Assembly: GCA_937872165.1 (NCBI GenBank)
Contig: CALMOR010000131.1
Coordinates: 2,958 to 12,586, forward strand
DNA length: 9,629 bases
Reading direction: 5' to 3'
From: an uncultured Burkholderiales bacterium
GTDB lineage: Bacteria; Pseudomonadota; Gammaproteobacteria; Burkholderiales; Burkholderiaceae_D
Made by a program: the position numbers and the translations under genes. Below, in pieces: positions 6,255-9,629 of this stretch. How positions within the stretch are numbered: position 1 is the first letter of the stretch; each line of letters opens with the position of its first letter. The notes under the pieces were generated by a model, which searched no databases, was not told the origin of the DNA, and saw only the letters and a program-made list of their open reading frames with translations.

Positions 6255-6464
6255 ATGTGGAGAATCTGGTTGTTGTTCGATCCGCGTCGTGCGCTGGTCG
6301 GACTGTTCTCGTTCCTGTTCGCGCTGGCCCTGCTGATCCATTTCATCCTGCTCAGCACGGACCGGTTCAACTGGCTCGACGGTCCCCACAAGGGCCGCAC
6401 GGTCGGAGGACAGACGTCGTCGCAGAGCGCGACGACGCCCGCGTCGGTACCGTCGAAACAGTAG
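6255..6464 (+). CDS. pufA: Light-harvesting 1 alpha protein PufA
   Basis: A 69-residue antenna alpha protein, partner of PufB in the LH1 ring. Seen: N-terminal MWRIWLLFDPRRALV on the cytoplasmic side, a hydrophobic span (about 15-34), the bacteriochlorophyll ligand H29 in LLIHFILLST, and the RFNWLDG motif (37-43), where Trp normally hydrogen-bonds pigment. A 26-residue Ser/Thr/Pro/Gln-rich tail follows (44-69), presumably periplasmic or cleaved; tails of this kind occur in several LH1 alpha proteins. The sequence type is close to gamma- and betaproteobacterial LH1 alpha. The start is fixed by AGGAG at 6241-6245. It lies 12 nt after the unnamed gene rather than directly after pufB. Confidence 0.97.
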   Translation: MWRIWLLFDPRRALVGLFSFLFALALLIHFILLSTDRFNWLDGPHKGRTVGGQTSSQSATTPASVPSKQ

Positions 6465-6493
6465 CGGGCAGTCGAGCGGTCCGGGGACGGGAG

Positions 6494-6539
6494 GGACCGA
6501 CGGTCTCTTCCGGTTCCTCACGAATCCCTGCGTCGGTCC
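6494..6539 (+). promoter_or_regulatory. pufA-pufL intercistronic inverted repeat
   Basis: GGACCGACG (6494-6502) and CGTCGGTCC (6531-6539) are a perfect 9-bp inverted repeat with a 28-nt loop, in the 130-nt spacer between pufA and pufL. There is no T-run after it. By analogy with Rhodobacter, where hairpins here protect the short pufBA mRNA from 3' decay and raise antenna over reaction-centre synthesis, I infer the same role. Here the protected mRNA would also include the unnamed gene. Confidence 0.6.
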
Positions 6540-6582
6540 GCGATGGAACGATGCGCATACAGAGCGGTTGTCAGAGCAGTCC

Positions 6583-6587
6583 GGGAG
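6583..6587 (+). promoter_or_regulatory. Ribosome-binding site deciding the pufL start
   Basis: GGGAG ends 7 nt before ATG 6595. This favours the MAMLSFERKY start, usual for PufL, over an in-frame TTG at 6568, which would add nine residues and has no such site. Confidence 0.7.
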
Positions 6588-6594
6588 TGCGGCC

Positions 6595-7422
6595 ATGGCC
6601 ATGCTGAGCTTCGAACGCAAGTACCGCGTGCGCGGGGGTACGTTGATCGGGGGCGACCTGTTCGACTTCTGGGTCGGGCCGTTCTTCGTCGGCTTCTTCG
6701 GCGTCACCGTCGCCTTCTTCTCGGTGGTCGGCACGCTGCTGATCGTCTGGGGCGCGTCGCAGGGCCCGACCTGGAACCTCTGGCAGATCAGCATCGCGCC
6801 GCCGGACCTGGCCTACGGTCTCGGCATGGCGCCGCTGCTAGAAGGCGGGCTGTGGCAGCTGATCACGATCTGCGCGATCGGCGCCTTCGTGTCGTGGATG
6901 CTGCGCGAGGTCGAGATCTGCCGGAAGCTCGGCATCGGCTATCACGTGCCGTTCGCCTTCGGCATCGCGATCTTCGCGTACGTGTCGCTGGTGGTGATCC
7001 GGCCGCTGCTGATGGGGGCCTGGGGTCATGGCTTCCCGTACGGGATCATGAGCCACCTCGACTGGGTCTCGAACACCGGCTACCAGTACCTGCACTTCCA
7101 TTACAACCCGGCCCACATGCTGGCCGTGAGCTTCTTCTTCGCGACCACCTTCGCGCTGTCGCTGCACGGTGCGCTGATCCTGTCGGCGACCAATCCGAAG
7201 AAGGGCGAGGCGGTCAAGACCGCCGAGCACGAGAACACGTTCTTTCGCGACACCATCGGCTATTCGATCGGCACGCTCGGCATCCACCGGCTCGGTCTCT
7301 TCCTGGCGCTGTCGGCGGGCTTCTGGAGCGCGGTCTGCATCATCATCAGCGGCCCCTTCTGGACTCGCGGCTGGCCCGAGTGGTGGACCTGGTGGCTGAA
7401 CCTTCCGATCTGGTCGCACTGA
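6595..7422 (+). CDS. pufL: Photosynthetic reaction centre L subunit
   Basis: A 275-residue, five-helix membrane subunit of the type II reaction centre. With PufM it binds the special pair, accessory bacteriochlorophylls, bacteriopheophytins, QA/QB and the non-haem iron. Seen: FERKYRVRGGTLIGGDLFDFWVGPF N-terminal region; H154 in MSHLDW (accessory pigment side), H169 and H174 in the FHYNPAHML region (H174 is the special-pair ligand by position), H191 in LSLHGA and H231 in GIHRLG (iron ligands), and E213 and S224 near the QB proton path. Each residue is one position later than the Rhodobacter numbering. Length and residues are complete. The C-terminus PIWSH is short, as usual outside Rhodobacter. 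pufM begins 21 nt downstream. Confidence 0.97.
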   Translation: MAMLSFERKYRVRGGTLIGGDLFDFWVGPFFVGFFGVTVAFFSVVGTLLIVWGASQGPTWNLWQISIAPPDLAYGLGMAPLLEGGLWQLITICAIGAFVSWMLREVEICRKLGIGYHVPFAFGIAIFAYVSLVVIRPLLMGAWGHGFPYGIMSHLDWVSNTGYQYLHFHYNPAHMLAVSFFFATTFALSLHGALILSATNPKKGEAVKTAEHENTFFRDTIGYSIGTLGIHRLGLFLALSAGFWSAVCIIISGPFWTRGWPEWWTWWLNLPIWSH

Positions 7423-7443
7423 AGAACACGAGGAGGCGCATCC

Positions 7444-8424
7444 ATGCCATTCGAATACCAGAACCTGTTCACGACCGTCGTCGTCAAGGCGCCGAGCGAG
7501 CCCGGCATCAGCGTGGGTCGCGACGACGTCGAGCGCGACGTCAAGCCGATCCACAGCAACTGGCTCGGCAAGCTCGGCGACGCGCAGCTCGGGCCGATCT
7601 ACCTCGGCTGGTTCGGCCTCGCGTCGCTGATCTGCTTCTTCATCGCGTTCGAGATCGTCGGCCTCAACATGTGGGCCTCGGTCGACTGGGATCCGGTGCA
7701 GTTCGTGCGCCAGCTGCCGTGGCTCGCGCTCGAGCCGCCGCCGGCGAAGTACGGACTGTCGATCCCGCCGTTGAACGAGGGCGGCTGGTGGCGCATCGCG
7801 GGCTTCTTCATGACCACGTCGGTGTTGCTGTGGTGGGTCCGCATGTACCGGCGCGCCCGCGCGCTGCGGATGGGCACGCAGGTCGCGTGGGCGTTCGCCT
7901 CGGCGATCTGGCTGATGCTCGTCCTCGGCCTGATCCGTCCGGTCCTGATGGGCAGCTTCTCGGAGGCGGTGCCGTTCGGCATCTTCCCGCACCTCGACTG
8001 GACCGCGGCCTTCTCGATCCGCTACGGCAACCTGTTCTACAACCCGTTCCACATGCTGTCGATCGTGTTCCTCTACGGCTCGACGCTGCTGTTCGCGATG
8101 CACGGCGGGACCATCCTCGCGGTGAGCCGCTTCGGCGGCGAGCGCGAGATCGAGCAGATCGTCTTCCGCGGCACGGCATCGGAACGCGCGGCGCTGTTCT
8201 GGCGGTGGACGATGGGGTTCAACGCGACGATGGAGTCGATCCACAAGTGGGCGTGGTGGTTCGCGGTGCTGTGCCCGCTGTGCGGCGGCATCGGCATCCT
8301 GCTGACGGGCACCGTCGTCGACAACTGGTATCTGTGGGCCGTCAAGCACGGTGTCGCGCCGATGTACCCCGCGGTGTTCCCCAACACGCCCGACCCGGCA
8401 TTGCTGCAGGGAGTCAAGCCATGA
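7444..8424 (+). CDS. pufM: Photosynthetic reaction centre M subunit
   Basis: A 326-residue, five-helix partner of PufL; it binds QA and half of the special pair. Seen: N-terminal MPFEYQNLFT, KPIHSNWLGKLGDAQLGPIYLG (34-55), H183 in PHLDW, H203 in NPFHML (special-pair ligand), H220 in AMHGGT and H267 in ESIHKW (iron ligands), E235 in GEREIEQI (iron carboxylate ligand), and GGIGILLTGTVVDNWYLWAV (281-300). All cofactor residues are kept, so the branch is presumably functional. Ribosome-binding site AGGAGG (7431-7436) has 7-nt spacing. The C-terminus is extended slightly (FPNTPDPALLQGVKP), as in species with a bound cytochrome subunit. The stop overlaps the pufC start by ATGA. Confidence 0.97.
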   Translation: MPFEYQNLFTTVVVKAPSEPGISVGRDDVERDVKPIHSNWLGKLGDAQLGPIYLGWFGLASLICFFIAFEIVGLNMWASVDWDPVQFVRQLPWLALEPPPAKYGLSIPPLNEGGWWRIAGFFMTTSVLLWWVRMYRRARALRMGTQVAWAFASAIWLMLVLGLIRPVLMGSFSEAVPFGIFPHLDWTAAFSIRYGNLFYNPFHMLSIVFLYGSTLLFAMHGGTILAVSRFGGEREIEQIVFRGTASERAALFWRWTMGFNATMESIHKWAWWFAVLCPLCGGIGILLTGTVVDNWYLWAVKHGVAPMYPAVFPNTPDPALLQGVKP

Positions 8425-9554
8425 AGCTGCGTTCGATGCGCCTCGCCCTCGGAACGGTCGCCGCCACGCTCGTCCTCGCGGCCTGCGAGCCGCCGCCCGT
8501 CACCACCGTGCAGCGCGGCTATCGCGGGACCGGCATGGTGGAGGTCTACCATCCCGCCAGCGTCGAGGCAGAGTTATCGAAGAACCAGCCGCCGCAGATC
8601 ACGCCGACGGCGTCGCCCGACGGTCCGAAGGCCGGTGCGATCTATCAGAACGTCAAGGTGCTCGGCGATCTGAGCGTGGGTCAGTTCGCCGGCCTGATGG
8701 TCGACATGACCAACTGGGTCGCGCCCGAGCAGGGCTGCACCTACTGCCACGTCGGCGCCAATTTCGCCGACGACTCGCTCTACACGAAGCAGGTGGCGCG
8801 CCGCATGGTGCAGATGACCCAGCACATCAACAGCGACTGGAAAGGGCACGTGCAGAACACCGGCGTGACCTGCTACACCTGCCACCGCGGCAACAACGTG
8901 CCGACCAACGTCTGGTACAAGTCCACGTATCGCGAGGACGCACCGGGGATGCTCGGCAACAAGGCGGGGCAGAACTCGCCGGCGAGCCAGGTGGGCTACG
9001 CGTCGCTGCCGAACGATCCCTTCACGACCTACCTGCAGGGCGGCGAGGAGATCCGCGTGATCGCGACGACGGCCCTGCCCGACGGACCGAACCCGTCGAT
9101 CAAGCAGGCCGAGGCGACCTACGGCTTCATGATGCACATGTCGCAGGCCCTCGGCGTCAACTGCACCTACTGCCACAACAGCCGGTCGTTCGCGGCGTGG
9201 GAGTCGAGCACGCCGCAGCGGGCCATCGCCTACTACGGCATCCGCATGGCGCGCGAGCTCAACAACGACTACCTGATCTCGCTCGCAGGCGTGTTCCCGC
9301 AGAACCGGCTCGGACCGACCGGCGACGTGCCGAAGCTCAACTGCGCGACCTGTCATCAGGGCGCGTACAAGCCGCTCTACGGCGCGGACATCCTGCACGG
9401 CTATCCGGGACTCGCCGGTCCCGCCGCGCCGCCGACGCGCGTGCTCGAGCCGGTGCCGGCGTCGCCGCAAGCCATCACGACGTCGCAGGCCGATCCCTCG
9501 CCGGCGCGGGCCTCCGCGGCCATGAGCCTGCAGGCCGCGGCGGCGCCTCGCTGA
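8421..9554 (+). CDS. pufC: Reaction-centre tetraheme cytochrome c subunit PufC
   Basis: A 377-residue periplasmic lipoprotein that docks on the reaction centre and re-reduces the photo-oxidised special pair. Seen: signal peptide with lipobox LAAC, so lipidated Cys is C22. Four haem sites are CTYCH (106-110), CYTCH (151-155), CTYCH (248-252) and CATCH (308-312). Axial ligands by spacing from the Blastochloris viridis structure are M93, M129 and M237 for three haems and H143 for the fourth, giving the usual three Met/His and one His/His set. After the last haem there are about 65 residues, mostly Ala/Pro/Ser-rich. Start: ATGA overlap with pufM and AGGGAG at 8408-8413, 7-nt spacing. Last gene of the puf operon in the window. 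Confidence 0.97.
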   Translation: MKLRSMRLALGTVAATLVLAACEPPPVTTVQRGYRGTGMVEVYHPASVEAELSKNQPPQITPTASPDGPKAGAIYQNVKVLGDLSVGQFAGLMVDMTNWVAPEQGCTYCHVGANFADDSLYTKQVARRMVQMTQHINSDWKGHVQNTGVTCYTCHRGNNVPTNVWYKSTYREDAPGMLGNKAGQNSPASQVGYASLPNDPFTTYLQGGEEIRVIATTALPDGPNPSIKQAEATYGFMMHMSQALGVNCTYCHNSRSFAAWESSTPQRAIAYYGIRMARELNNDYLISLAGVFPQNRLGPTGDVPKLNCATCHQGAYKPLYGADILHGYPGLAGPAAPPTRVLEPVPASPQAITTSQADPSPARASAAMSLQAAAAPR

Positions 9555-9555
9555 C

Positions 9556-9574
9556 GGGCCGGGCGTCGCGGCCC
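9556..9574 (+). terminator. Weak hairpin after pufC
   Basis: GGGCCG (9556-9561) and CGGCCC (9569-9574) form a 6-bp GC stem with a 7-nt loop, directly after the pufC stop. No T-run follows, so this is either a 3' mRNA-stabilising hairpin or a poor terminator. Confidence 0.35.
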
Positions 9575-9585
9575 AGTGTCCTGTC

Positions 9586-9621
9586 CCAATAATTGGTAGG
9601 CACAGCAATGGCATGACATGC
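9586..9621. repeat. Two short palindromes in the AT-richer end of the window
   Basis: CCAATAATTGG (9586-9596) and GCATGACATGC (9611-9621) are each perfect 5-1-5 palindromes with a central A. Their starts are 25 bp apart. The stretch is less GC-rich than the rest of the window and holds no recognisable gene before the end. It could be an operator region for a downstream gene, but nothing here identifies the regulator. Confidence 0.35.
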
Positions 9622-9629
9622 GGCATCCT

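Noticed and set aside
6568..6594. Extension of pufL to the upstream TTG (nine more residues)
   Set aside because: ATG 6595 has a ribosome-binding site at good distance and gives the usual MAMLSFERKY N-terminus.

Overview
This window is the core of a purple-bacterial photosynthesis gene cluster, all on the + strand and almost without gaps: crtF (3' end) - bchC - bchX - bchY - bchZ - pufB - [unnamed 86-codon gene] - pufA - pufL - pufM - pufC. DNA is very GC-rich. The reaction centre is the quinone (type II) kind, with a membrane-anchored tetraheme cytochrome (PufC). No pufQ or pufX is present. The LH1 alpha protein (MWRIWLLFDPRR...HFILLSTDRFNWLDG) resembles those of gamma- and betaproteobacterial phototrophs. 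I would place the source among Beta- or Gammaproteobacteria, or a lineage that acquired such a cluster (for example Gemmatimonadota); the sequence alone does not decide.

Region 1 (1-495): the end of the carotenoid O-methyltransferase gene crtF, then a 132-bp spacer. The spacer carries a near-consensus sigma-70 promoter (TTGACA, 16 bp, TATGAT). Two PpsR/CrtJ-type operators, 8 bp apart, cover its -35 and -10 boxes. Region 2 (496-5660): bchC and bchXYZ, the enzymes that take chlorophyllide/bacteriochlorophyllide intermediates to bacteriochlorophyllide a. bchC/bchX overlap by ATGA, bchX/bchY are 8 nt apart, and bchZ follows a 130-nt spacer. Region 3 (5661-9554): the puf operon for LH1 and the reaction centre, probably reached by read-through from the bchC promoter as well as by any puf promoter I could not recognise. 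Perfect inverted repeats lie just upstream of pufB and between pufA and pufL, the latter where puf mRNAs are commonly stabilised or processed. Region 4 (9555-9629): a weak hairpin and two short palindromes, with the next gene outside the window.

The outstanding feature is the gene at 5982-6242, inserted between pufB and pufA, which are normally adjacent. Its protein has a single membrane span that aligns without gaps to the LH1 beta protein next door (13 identities in 31 positions by hand count, including the W-R-x-W-L end). The bacteriochlorophyll-ligating His is replaced by Gln, the second conserved beta His is lost, and a 25-residue tail has been added. I interpret it as a pigment-ligand-less LH1 beta paralogue, possibly an accessory or ring-gap subunit of the RC-LH1 complex. 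I do not know of a described family matching it.
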